Positions 1 through 7,111 of a DNA stretch of 18,609 bases are shown here, in pieces (position 1 is the first letter of the stretch; each line of letters begins with the position of its first letter). Source of the DNA: an uncultured Lachnospiraceae bacterium (GTDB lineage: Bacteria; Bacillota; Clostridia; Lachnospirales; Lachnospiraceae). Position numbers and translations under genes: made by a program. The stretch covers positions 1 through 18,609 of the forward strand of contig CAKRYR010000030.1 of the NCBI GenBank assembly GCA_934432595.1, in the 5' to 3' direction. Under the pieces are notes generated by a model, which saw only the letters and a program-made list of their open reading frames with translations, had not been told where the DNA came from and searched no databases.

Positions 1-2
1 TT

Positions 3-59
3 GCTCAAATTTTTTGCAAACTCCTGAAAATAAAAGATTTTTTAAGAAAAAAGAGGTAG
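3..59 (+). CDS. dpaA: Dipicolinate synthase subunit A, C-terminal end (partial)
   Basis: An open frame enters from the left edge in phase 3 and ends at TAG 57-59. It encodes about 18 residues beginning AQIFCKLL and ending DFLRKKR, a basic amphipathic tail. DpaA (SpoVFA) normally lies directly upstream of dpaB, and its C-terminus is a helix followed by a short basic tail, so position and character both fit. DpaA and DpaB together oxidise the lysine-pathway intermediate to dipicolinate in the mother cell during sporulation. Too little is visible to prove homology; the call rests mainly on synteny with dpaB 40 bases downstream. Confidence 0.5.
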   Translation, partial: AQIFCKLLKIKDFLRKKR

Positions 60-99
60 TAAACTTTACACTACCAACATATCTAAAGGGGTGTTTTAA

Positions 100-678
100 A
101 TGAAATTAAACAATCGAGTGATAGGATTTGGTATAACAGGTTCCTTCTGTACCTTTAAAAATATATACCCTCAAATACAAAACCTAAAAGAAGCTGGTGC
201 AGATATTATTCCTATCTTCTCCTATTCTACCAATACAACAGATAACCGTTTCTATAAAGCTGCAGATTTCAAGAAAATCATTGTAGATATTACTGATAAA
301 GTTCCCCTAACTACTATGGTTGAAGTCGAACCAATCGGACCAAAAAGTTTATTAGATGCATTAATTATTGCTCCTTGTACTGGAACAAGTCTAGCAAAGT
401 TAGCCCTCGGTATAGCTGATACACCTGTATTACTTGCTGCTAAAGGTCATCTTCGTAATAATAAACCTGTAATTATCCATGTTTCAAGCAATGATGCTTT
501 AGCTAATAATTTTAAAAATATAGGTCATCTCATGAATACAAAAAATATATATTTTGTTCCTTTTGGGCAAGATAATTATTTAACAAAACCAAATTCTATG
601 GTAGCACATCCTGATATGATTCTACCTACTGTTGAGATGGCATTAGACGGCAAACAGATACAACCTATTTTAGTATAG
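100..678 (+). CDS. dpaB: Dipicolinate synthase subunit B (SpoVFB)
   Basis: This 192-residue flavoprotein-family subunit works with DpaA to make dipicolinic acid, the spore-core calcium chelator, in the mother cell. Visible features are an N-terminal Rossmann-type strand-loop (GFGITGSFCTFK, residues 9-20), the family segment IAPCTGTSLAKLALGIADTP (about 90-109), and the C-terminal stretch with FGQDNYLTKPNSMVAHP, all typical of SpoVFB. Length matches the family (about 195-200). The start is supported by AAAGGGGTG about 7 bases upstream. It lies 40 bases after the presumed dpaA tail and is probably co-transcribed with it, under mother-cell sigma factor control by analogy with Bacillus; that promoter is outside the window. 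The fold is shared with the CoaC half of CoaBC, which is also in this window. Confidence 0.95.
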   Translation: MKLNNRVIGFGITGSFCTFKNIYPQIQNLKEAGADIIPIFSYSTNTTDNRFYKAADFKKIIVDITDKVPLTTMVEVEPIGPKSLLDALIIAPCTGTSLAKLALGIADTPVLLAAKGHLRNNKPVIIHVSSNDALANNFKNIGHLMNTKNIYFVPFGQDNYLTKPNSMVAHPDMILPTVEMALDGKQIQPILV

Positions 679-682
679 TTCC

Positions 683-750
683 CCTTCCGTAAGCTTCGCA
701 TCTTCAAGTCGTGTTTTGTTTAATAGTAAATGCGACGCACTTTCATATTA
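683..750 (+). repeat. Interspersed palindromic repeat, copy A
   Basis: The 44 bases 683-726 match 17908-17951 without gaps at 37 of 44 positions, with the last 16 bases identical. After the shared block both copies enter an inverted repeat that begins TTTAATAG and closes with TATTAAA (here about 719-750). Both copies sit in intergenic sequence just before a terminator-like hairpin. The function is unknown; it could be a small mobile or REP-like element. Confidence 0.6.
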
Positions 751-759
751 AACAAACAA

Positions 760-797
760 ATGAGTCTGTCATAATAAATGGCAGACTCATTTTTCTC
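760..797. terminator. Bidirectional rho-independent terminator
   Basis: An 11-bp stem, ATGAGTCTGTC at 760-770 paired with GGCAGACTCAT at 780-790 (one G-T wobble), encloses a 9-base loop. It is followed on the plus strand by TTTTTCTCT. On the minus strand the stem is followed by TTGTTTGTTTAA, so it can also serve the convergent operon. It lies between dpaB and the end of the nad operon, where both transcripts must stop. Confidence 0.85.
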
Positions 798-847
798 TAA
801 TATAATAGTCATAAAAACTCATTATTTAAAATATATTATCAAAATCA

Positions 848-1933
848 TTAACTAGGGAATCCAACACCAATTGCTGTTCCAAGAGATAAACACACTGTAT
901 TCTTATATTCCTTAAAATGTAATGCAATAGCTGTACCATCATGAACAAATTTTACTTTAATTGGTTTTTTTAATTCTTTTTTTAATTCCTGTGATAAAAA
1001 CTTCTCATAATCATCAGATACCAATGATAATTTAGCATAACCACCTCTATGATCATTTAGCTTACCATCAATTATATAACTAGCTATACTAATAATTATC
1101 TCATTTCCAACATTAGAATAATCCTTAATTTCATTATAGGTATCTATAATAACTGTTTTCACATATTCATGAAGTCTCATGCCTTCTTGCCTGCATTCTT
1201 CCTCATCTTTAATACCATATTTCATATGCATAGAATCACAGCTTTGCAAAAATACTTCATCAACAATCTTCTTATTCTTGACTGTAATAAGACTTCTCTT
1301 TATTCTTGTCTGTCCAAAATCAAAAATAAGATTTGATTTATAACTTTCTTTGATTAGAGTAGCACATCCCATTACTCCTAAATGAGATGAATTATTAAAC
1401 AATAAAATATCATATGGTTCTACATCTGCCATTCTAAATACTTCAATTGCAAATGTCTTTAATTTTTCACCAAATATGGCATTAGTCAAACCACCTGCTA
1501 GAATAACTCTATCTAGCTGTGCCCAATATTCCCAACACTCATCAGTCCATTCTGGTCTCGCTTCTCTATTTTCTTTAAGTCCAGTCTTTAGTGTTAGTAA
1601 AATAAGACCTAATCTATGCCCATATTTTCTTGCAATACTGAATGCACATTCTCTTACGCCTTCGTCTGCATCCATAAATCTATCAGCAACTTCCTTAGTT
1701 AAATCAAAGTCACTTACTCTATCCAAATTAATATTTAATTCCTTACTCCTATCCTTTATCTCATTAAGAATAGTCTTAGTATTAAGTATATAGCCAGCCT
1801 TTTCCCCTTTAAGTTCATCCTCTATACCTTCCACAGGTAATTTAGCAAGTACAACTTTATTAATTGAACAATTCTCATCCAAATAATAATAGTCATCCCT
1901 TTGATTATAATGTCCTAAAAATGGGTTATTCAT
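848..1933 (-). CDS. ROK/ASKHA-type kinase-like protein with apparently circularly permuted motif order
   Basis: A 361-residue protein with all the landmarks of a ROK-family sugar kinase, in rotated order. Residues 86-120 resemble the helix before the ROK adenosine loop; VILAGGLTNAIFG (143-155) resembles the GGG adenosine motif; HLGVMGCATLIKE (184-196) resembles the usual C-terminal GAA-helix. Only then comes LIFDFGQTRIKRSL (202-215), which looks like the phosphate-1 motif that normally starts a ROK protein. It is followed by an IGIA..G-like segment (281-290), FVHDGTAIAL (329-338, with D332 at the catalytic-base position) and LSLGTAIGVGF (349-359, phosphate-2), where the protein ends. The cysteine zinc motif of classical ROK proteins is absent. 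The start has AAGGAGTG 10 bases upstream. The gene follows nadC by 16 bases, so it is co-transcribed with NAD genes. Substrate unknown; a kinase role is inference, and a non-catalytic sugar or nucleotide sensor is possible. Confidence 0.7.
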   Translation of the reverse strand: MNNPFLGHYNQRDDYYYLDENCSINKVVLAKLPVEGIEDELKGEKAGYILNTKTILNEIKDRSKELNINLDRVSDFDLTKEVADRFMDADEGVRECAFSIARKYGHRLGLILLTLKTGLKENREARPEWTDECWEYWAQLDRVILAGGLTNAIFGEKLKTFAIEVFRMADVEPYDILLFNNSSHLGVMGCATLIKESYKSNLIFDFGQTRIKRSLITVKNKKIVDEVFLQSCDSMHMKYGIKDEEECRQEGMRLHEYVKTVIIDTYNEIKDYSNVGNEIIISIASYIIDGKLNDHRGGYAKLSLVSDDYEKFLSQELKKELKKPIKVKFVHDGTAIALHFKEYKNTVCLSLGTAIGVGFPS

Positions 1934-1949
1934 ATTTTTTCTGCACTCC

Positions 1950-2807
1950 TTAACCTATAATTGTTAAATGTTTCATTGAATAATCTAATACTGGTGATGA
2001 ATGTGTAAGAGCTCCACAAGATACAAAGTCCACACCAACATCTTTTAAATCTTTTACTTTTTCCTTAGTAACATTACCAGAACACTCAGTTTGAGCTCTT
2101 CCGTCAATAATCTTAACAGCCTCTTTCATTTCATCTACTGACATATTATCAAGCATAATTATATCTGCTCCTGCTTCTAAAGCCTCTTTTAACATATCCA
2201 TGTTTTCAACTTCAACTTCTATTTTTCTAACAAATGGAGCATATTCTCTAGCAAGTCTAACAGCCTCTGTTATACTTCCTGCTGCATCTATATGATTATC
2301 CTTTATTAATATTCCATCTGATAAATTATATCTATGGTTACTTCCGCCACCAACTTTTACAGCATATTTTTCAAATATCCTATTATTAGGAGTAGTCTTA
2401 CGAGTATCTAATAAAGTAATGTTACTTCCTTCAAGTAATTTAACTATTTTACGAGTATGTGTAGCTACACCACTCATTCTCTGAAGATAATTAAGTGCAA
2501 CTCTTTCTCCTGATAATATTGCTCTTACATCTGCTTTTAGTACAGCTATTACATCTCCATTATGTACTTCATCTCCATCTTTAAAAGATGTCTCTAATAC
2601 TGCTTCATCATCAATTAGTTCAAATACTCTTTTATATACATCTAAACCAGCTAAAATGCCATCTTCTTTACAAATTAATTGTACCTGTCCTAACTTTTCT
2701 TCTCTAATTATGGCATTAGTAGTGATATCTTCACTTGTAATATCCTCACGTAATGCTCTCATTAACAATTGGTCTACATTTAATATCTGTGTTGCAAAAT
2801 CGTTCAT
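1950..2807 (-). CDS. nadC: Nicotinate-nucleotide pyrophosphorylase (carboxylating), QPRTase
   Basis: This enzyme converts quinolinate and PRPP to nicotinate mononucleotide, CO2 and pyrophosphate in de novo NAD synthesis (cytoplasmic). At 285 residues it has the family length. Motifs visible are LDTRKTTPNNRIFEKYAV with the PRPP/quinolinate-binding Arg and Lys, GGGSNHRYNLSDGILIKDNH, EVEVEN, DIIMLDNMS and the late ECSGNV phosphate-binding segment. The ORF extends 20 codons further upstream to 2867, but that would overlap nadB. The ATG at 2805-2807 has GAGAGGA 8 bases before it and begins MNDFATQILNVDQLL, a normal NadC N-terminus, so it was chosen. It lies 22 bases after nadB and 16 before the ROK-like gene: a tight three-gene operon. 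Confidence 0.96.
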   Translation of the reverse strand: MNDFATQILNVDQLLMRALREDITSEDITTNAIIREEKLGQVQLICKEDGILAGLDVYKRVFELIDDEAVLETSFKDGDEVHNGDVIAVLKADVRAILSGERVALNYLQRMSGVATHTRKIVKLLEGSNITLLDTRKTTPNNRIFEKYAVKVGGGSNHRYNLSDGILIKDNHIDAAGSITEAVRLAREYAPFVRKIEVEVENMDMLKEALEAGADIIMLDNMSVDEMKEAVKIIDGRAQTECSGNVTKEKVKDLKDVGVDFVSCGALTHSSPVLDYSMKHLTIIG

Positions 2808-2829
2808 TATATTTATTCCTCTCTCATAT

Positions 2830-4125
2830 TCACTTCCTGCTTGACATTTCTTCACGACGAATTTCATTCTTTACCATATCTTTGTATTCATCAACTAATT
2901 CTTCATAATTTGCATATTCTGTCAAGTCTATATCATCATCTTCTATCACATCATTTTTCTCATAATTAGCCATTATGTGCTTAGCACAACGTTTAGCAAA
3001 TACTAATGTTTCTAACAAAGAATTACTTGCAAGTCTATTAGCTCCATGTACACCATTGCAGCTTGTCTCACCTGCTGCATATAAATGCTCCATAGATGTC
3101 TTGCTATTAGTATCTACCTTTATACCTCCCATAAAATAATGTTGGGCTGGTGTAACTGGTATACAATCTTTTGTTAAGTCATATCCTTCTTCAAGACATC
3201 TTTTATATATATTAGGAAAACGTTTCTTAATTACATCTTCTCCAAGATGTGTTACTGATAACCACACATGCTTTGTACCCTCTTTTTTCATTTCTTTCTT
3301 TATTTCTTTAGTAAGCACGTCTCTTGGAAGTAATTCATCAACGAATCTCTCCATTTTATTATTATATAAATATGCTCCTTCACCTCTTACAGACTCTGAT
3401 ATAAGAAATCTTCTTCCTTTTTTCTTTGAGTAAAGAGTTGTAGGATGAATTTGCACATAGTTCATATCTTGTACTTCAACATCGTTCTTCATAGCTACTG
3501 CTAATGCATCTCCTGTTAAGTGAGGATAGTTAGTTGAATTCTCATACAATCCACCTATTCCTCCACAAGCAAGTACAACATAGTCTGATTTTATCTCATA
3601 TACTTTACCTTCTTGGTCTCTTACTACTATTCCTTTGCATATATTTCCTTCTGGGATTAAGTCAACCATTGTCGTGTATTCTAAAAGTTTAACATTCTTT
3701 CTTTTCTTAACTGCTGCAAATAGCTTACTTGTTATTTCATGTCCTGTTAAGTCTTCATGGAATAGTATTCTTGGAGCTGAATGTGCTCCTTCTAATGTAT
3801 ATTTTAATGTACCATTTTCCCTTTCAAATTCTACACCATAGCTTATCAAATCTTGTATTATCTCTGGTGATTTACGAATCATTATCTCTACTGACTTCTT
3901 ATTATTCTCATAGTGTCCTGCTTTCATAGTATCTTCAAAATAATCATCATAATCGCTATCATCTTTTAGGACACAGATTCCACCTTGTGCAAGATTAGAA
4001 TCGTTTTTATCAAATCTGTCTTTAGATATCATTGTTATTCTGATGTTTTCTGGGAAATTAAGTGCACAGAATAGTCCTGCTGCACCTGTACCAACTATTA
4101 CTACATCTACCTTATTATCTCCCAT
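2830..4125 (-). CDS. nadB: L-aspartate oxidase, short form
   Basis: An FAD enzyme that oxidises L-aspartate to iminoaspartate, the first step of bacterial quinolinate synthesis. Visible are the dinucleotide-binding GTGAAGLFCALN near the N-terminus, SNLAQGGI, the active-site stretches HPTT, SESVRGEGAYL, TPAQHYFMGGI and the C-terminal FAD loop GETSCNGVHGANRLASNSLL. At 431 residues it is about 100 shorter than E. coli NadB; it stops after the FAD domain and lacks most of the C-terminal helical domain, as in other clostridial short forms. It does not read as a frameshift. ATG 4123-4125 is preferred to the TTG one codon upstream because AAGGAAG lies 9 bases before the ATG. The quinolinate synthase gene nadA, often adjacent, is not in this window. 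Confidence 0.95.
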   Translation of the reverse strand: MGDNKVDVVIVGTGAAGLFCALNFPENIRITMISKDRFDKNDSNLAQGGICVLKDDSDYDDYFEDTMKAGHYENNKKSVEIMIRKSPEIIQDLISYGVEFERENGTLKYTLEGAHSAPRILFHEDLTGHEITSKLFAAVKKRKNVKLLEYTTMVDLIPEGNICKGIVVRDQEGKVYEIKSDYVVLACGGIGGLYENSTNYPHLTGDALAVAMKNDVEVQDMNYVQIHPTTLYSKKKGRRFLISESVRGEGAYLYNNKMERFVDELLPRDVLTKEIKKEMKKEGTKHVWLSVTHLGEDVIKKRFPNIYKRCLEEGYDLTKDCIPVTPAQHYFMGGIKVDTNSKTSMEHLYAAGETSCNGVHGANRLASNSLLETLVFAKRCAKHIMANYEKNDVIEDDDIDLTEYANYEELVDEYKDMVKNEIRREEMSSRK

Positions 4126-4164
4126 CAATAATCACTTCCTTATATATTACATCTTCAATCCTCA

Positions 4165-4193
4165 AGTATACCATAACCCTTTGTATTTGTCGA
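4165..4193 (-). promoter_or_regulatory. Promoter of the nadBC operon
   Basis: On the minus strand TCGACA (4188-4193) and TATACT (4165-4170) are separated by 17 bases, with an extended -10 TGG just before TATACT. It ends 40 bases upstream of the nadB start. A second TGGTATAAT box at 4209-4217 has no good -35. I could not recognise a NiaR or NrtR operator with confidence. Confidence 0.7.
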
Positions 4194-4281
4194 TGTGTTT
4201 TTTAAATTATTATACCATTTTGTTGTTCTAGGGACGATTTAAATATTATATTAGTATGAGATAGTAGTTTACGATAAAAAG

Positions 4282-5217
4282 CTAGCAATTTCTTACTAGG
4301 TTATCGTATTGGTCGTTTAGTTTGTCTATTTCTTCTCTAATTATAGTGCTATTGTTTTCAAGTTTATTGACTATTTCTGAAACGTTTCTAGATACGTTAC
4401 TCACTTCGTATATTAATGATTCTATATGACTTTTAACTGCTAAATCTACAAATAATCCATCAAAGAAGTAGTCTGCAAATTCAGTAAAACCTGATAGTTT
4501 AACTGTTATATCTGCATTTATATTTACATCACTTAATTCAGTTTTAAATCTTCTTAGTGTTGATTGCATTCTGCTTACACATTCTTGTGCTTCATCTAGT
4601 TTGGAATGTTTCATTATATCTGCCATCATACCATCGCTAAATAAATCCCATGTGCTCCAACTATCTGCACTATCTAGACAATCTCTTGCATCTCTTGCAT
4701 ATTCAAGAGCTCTTTTTCCTGCAACGATTGCTTCATTTATTTCTTTTATTTGGCTATTAAAATATGTAATTTTATTTTCTATATCTATAATTTCTCTTGC
4801 ATTTTGGCTATCATTTTTCTTAATATATTCTACCTTTTCTTTAAATTTTGCCTTATATTTATCTTCACAACCAACTAAAGAATTAAGTTCATTTTTCCTT
4901 AGCTCTATTTCTCTATATACCTCTTCTAATTCTCTCTTAGCATTATCATATTTCAATAAAGCTGCATATGCCTCACGTTTTTCTTTATCTATTCTTTCTT
5001 CCTTTTTTCCTATTATATTGAAAAATATTGATGATAAACTCACACCTTCTATTTTCTCAACATCCCTTTGCTCTTTTGCTAGGATTTTAGCAAGTTCATC
5101 CGCTTTATTCTTTAATGAAGAACTTTGCTTTTCTAGTTGTTTAAGTATTTCCTCTAATCTTTGTTTTCTAAATATCTGTTGTTGATACATTGCCAACTCA
5201 TCATTATATTTATCCAT
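4282..5217 (-). CDS. Coiled-coil protein of unknown function, paralogue 1
   Basis: A 311-residue, highly charged, mostly helical protein with no signal peptide or membrane segment. I do not recognise a named family. Landmarks are YQQQIFRKQRLEEI (11-24), GVSLSSIFFNIIGKKEE (58-74), LVGCEDKY (114-121), SWSTWDLFSDGMM (186-198) and RRFKTELSDVNIN (222-234). All except the fourth are shared with the protein encoded at 6001-6945, so the two are paralogues; about a third of positions look identical by eye. Heptad-like stretches lie at about 20-55, 75-115 and 265-305. The ATG overlaps the stop of the upstream acetyltransferase gene by 8 bases, with GGGGAG as ribosome binding site, indicating translational coupling. 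No obvious terminator follows before the nadB promoter. Confidence 0.85.
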   Translation of the reverse strand: MDKYNDELAMYQQQIFRKQRLEEILKQLEKQSSSLKNKADELAKILAKEQRDVEKIEGVSLSSIFFNIIGKKEERIDKEKREAYAALLKYDNAKRELEEVYREIELRKNELNSLVGCEDKYKAKFKEKVEYIKKNDSQNAREIIDIENKITYFNSQIKEINEAIVAGKRALEYARDARDCLDSADSWSTWDLFSDGMMADIMKHSKLDEAQECVSRMQSTLRRFKTELSDVNINADITVKLSGFTEFADYFFDGLFVDLAVKSHIESLIYEVSNVSRNVSEIVNKLENNSTIIREEIDKLNDQYDNLVRNC

Positions 5218-5788
5218 TTATGCTCTCCCCTTTATTTTTCTCCCAATCAGATTTTAATATTCCATAATAAGCAGTATCACCAATTCCAAGATTATTCTTA
5301 TCAGCTTGTCTTAATGTCCCTTCATAAATCATACCACATTTTTGCATAACCTTACCAGAGCCTGGATTATTAACATCATGTCTTGATTCTACTCTATTTA
5401 CCTCAACTTCTGTAAAGAAATAATCAATCACAGCCTTTAATGCCTCTGACATAATTCCTTTATTCCACCATTCTTTTCCTATACAATAACCTATATGGAC
5501 TTTCATAATTGTATCATTATTTCCTACAGAACTTATATTCCCAATTACTTCCCCTATTTCTTTTAACTCTATTGCCCAATTATAGAAATCTTCTTTCTCA
5601 TATGAATTTATCCAATCTGATAATATAAATTCTGTTATTCCTATATCAGAATGAGCTGGCCAAGTTAAATATTTTGTAACTTCTGGATCTGATGCCCAGT
5701 TTTTGAACATATTCTTACTATCCTCATTTTTAAATCTTCTTAATACTAATCTGTCTGTTTCAATTGTTTTTGTACCACAATGCTTCAT
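5210..5788 (-). CDS. GNAT-family N-acetyltransferase, RimJ/RimL type
   Basis: This 192-residue protein transfers acetyl from acetyl-CoA, probably to the N-terminus or an amine of an unidentified substrate. The N-terminus ETDRLVLRRFKNED is the classic opening of RimJ/RimL-like GNAT proteins. Motif A is GYCIGKEWWNKGIMSEAL (100-117) with the pyrophosphate-binding loop. The late motif NPGSGKVMQKCGMIYEGTLR (141-160) is the usual N-S-V-EKCGF-like segment in a slightly altered form. The start has AAGGG 10 bases upstream. It is flanked by two paralogous coiled-coil genes and its 3' end overlaps the second of them by 8 bases, so acetylation may concern those proteins; that link is inference only. Confidence 0.9.
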   Translation of the reverse strand: MKHCGTKTIETDRLVLRRFKNEDSKNMFKNWASDPEVTKYLTWPAHSDIGITEFILSDWINSYEKEDFYNWAIELKEIGEVIGNISSVGNNDTIMKVHIGYCIGKEWWNKGIMSEALKAVIDYFFTEVEVNRVESRHDVNNPGSGKVMQKCGMIYEGTLRQADKNNLGIGDTAYYGILKSDWEKNKGESING

Positions 5789-5841
5789 CTTTTTTCAACC
5801 CTTTTCACAACCATTTTCCTTAATATCCTATACTCGCATCT

Positions 5842-5870
5842 ATTATATATTAAACATTTCATAAAGTCTA
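5842..5870 (-). promoter_or_regulatory. Promoter of the acetyltransferase/coiled-coil pair
   Basis: On the minus strand TAGACT (5865-5870) and a perfect TATAAT (5842-5847) are separated by 17 bases, 54 bases upstream of the acetyltransferase start. It follows the terminator of the preceding gene, so the pair forms its own transcription unit. Confidence 0.7.
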
Positions 5871-5880
5871 GTGAAAAATA

Positions 5881-5941
5881 GTCAAAAAAAGATGTAAAAG
5901 TACAATATTCCAATCAGACATATCATACTTTTACATCTTTT
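5881..5941 (-). terminator. Rho-independent terminator after coiled-coil paralogue 2
   Basis: A perfect 16-bp stem (5887-5902 with 5926-5941) encloses a 23-base loop. On the minus strand it is followed by TTTTTTTGAC. The stem is AT-rich, but length and T-run support termination of the gene at 6001-6945. Confidence 0.75.
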
Positions 5942-6000
5942 CATATTCAATGATAATAAGCCTCCTCCCACTTACTTATAAATTTCTTAATTAGATTAAG

Positions 6001-6945
6001 CTATGCTATCTTTAAATCACCACTCAACTCCTTATATTTCTTATTTAGTTTACTTGTTTCTTCGTCTATAATTGAACATTTATTTTTTAAAGTTTTTATT
6101 ATTTCATTTATTTTATCATATATCTGTTTTATCTGATATTGCGATGATATTATATGTGTTTGTAAATCTATCTCTATAAATAAATCTGTAAAGAATGAGT
6201 ATGCAAATTTAATAAATTCAGATATTGCAACTTGGTCAACTATTGAGATATTTACATCATATAGTTCTGTAGATAATTTTCTCAATACTAGCTGCATTCT
6301 ATATATACTTTTCTGTGTATTATCAATATACTGTTTCTTTTTATTGAGAACATCTGTATTACCACGTGCAGACTCTACAGTTCCCCAACTTTTAACACTA
6401 TCAATGCCTATTTTCACAGAACTAACAGCCCTTAATGCAACTTGCGCTATCTCCATAGCTCCACTCATTTCTCTCTTTTGACCATTTAAATATATTATTT
6501 TATTCTCTAACTCCATATATTCTTCGCTACATTCATAATCAATATCTTTTAGATATTTTGCCTTAGCCAAAATGGCATCTAAGTATTTCTTTTCACACCC
6601 CCATAAACAGCTTAACTCATTATCTGATCTCATAATGTCTCTATCAATATTTATCAATTCATTACGCATCAGATCATATTTCATTACAGCTACATATTTC
6701 TCTCGTTCTCCAGTATTAACTTTCTCCATACTCTTTCCAGCAACATTGTAATATACTGAAGACAAACTTACACCAGCAAAATTCTTCTTATCAGATTCAT
6801 TATCAAATATAACATTACTCAATTCATTAATTTTCAATTCAAGTTCTTGTTTCTCTTTTAACAAGTTTTTTGTTATATTCTCAAGTCTCTGTTTTCTAAT
6901 AATCTGTTGCTGATACCTTTCCAAATTTTTATTAACGCTATTCAT
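6001..6945 (-). CDS. Coiled-coil protein of unknown function, paralogue 2
   Basis: A 314-residue helical protein homologous to the one at 4282-5217. Shared landmarks are RYQQQIIRKQRLENI near the N-terminus, FAGVSLSSVYYNVAGKS, LWGCEKKY and LRKLSTELYDVNIS. The tryptophan-rich segment of paralogue 1 (SWSTWDLFSDG) is degenerate here (SWGTVESARGN), so the two copies have diverged most in that central motif. No signal peptide or transmembrane segment is seen. The start is supported by AGGGGAAAGG just upstream. A TATAAT at 7046-7051 without a clear -35 is the likely promoter. The gene ends in its own terminator, so it is probably transcribed separately from the acetyltransferase and paralogue 1. Function unknown. 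Confidence 0.85.
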   Translation of the reverse strand: MNSVNKNLERYQQQIIRKQRLENITKNLLKEKQELELKINELSNVIFDNESDKKNFAGVSLSSVYYNVAGKSMEKVNTGEREKYVAVMKYDLMRNELINIDRDIMRSDNELSCLWGCEKKYLDAILAKAKYLKDIDYECSEEYMELENKIIYLNGQKREMSGAMEIAQVALRAVSSVKIGIDSVKSWGTVESARGNTDVLNKKKQYIDNTQKSIYRMQLVLRKLSTELYDVNISIVDQVAISEFIKFAYSFFTDLFIEIDLQTHIISSQYQIKQIYDKINEIIKTLKNKCSIIDEETSKLNKKYKELSGDLKIA

Positions 6946-7045
6946 TGACCTTTCCCCTTACCTTTAGTATTTTAAATCAACAAATAACACACCATAATAA
7001 TAAACACCCAATAATATTTTCCACTATTTTATCTCTATAAACATT

Positions 7046-7051
7046 ATTATA
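7046..7051 (-). promoter_or_regulatory. Possible -10 box for coiled-coil paralogue 2
   Basis: A perfect TATAAT on the minus strand lies about 100 bases before the gene start. No convincing -35 hexamer is present at 16-18 bases, so the call is weak. Confidence 0.35.
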
Positions 7052-7060
7052 CACCATTTT

Positions 7061-7102
7061 AAATTTTATTACATAGTTATTAACTACTTTTTAATAAAAT
7101 TT
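7061..7102. repeat. Nested AT-only palindrome downstream of coaBC
   Basis: Outer arms AAATTTTATTA (7061-7071) and TAATAAAATTT (7092-7102) pair perfectly. Inside them TAGTTA (7074-7079) and TAACTA (7081-7086) form a second palindrome. It begins 9 bases after the coaBC stop. There is no T-run on the minus-strand side, so it is not a standard terminator for coaBC; it could stabilise the transcript end or be a regulator site. Confidence 0.45.
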
Positions 7103-7111
7103 ATATTTTTT

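Noticed and set aside
1476..1793. Plus-strand ORF of 105 codons opposite the ROK-like gene
   Set aside because: It lies entirely antisense to a well supported gene, has a Ser/Leu-rich low-complexity translation and no ribosome binding site.
2808..2867. Longer nadC start giving 20 extra residues
   Set aside because: It would overlap nadB by 38 bases, has no ribosome binding site, and the downstream ATG with GAGAGGA starts a normal NadC.
4129..4281. NAD-responsive riboswitch or NiaR operator before nadB
   Set aside because: I see a promoter but no structured leader or recognisable operator palindrome in this short gap.
4601..5185. Plus-strand ORF of 194 codons opposite coiled-coil paralogue 1
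   Set aside because: The Ser/Leu/Phe-rich product is the expected mirror of a Lys/Glu-rich coiled coil; the minus-strand frame has a paralogue and a ribosome binding site.
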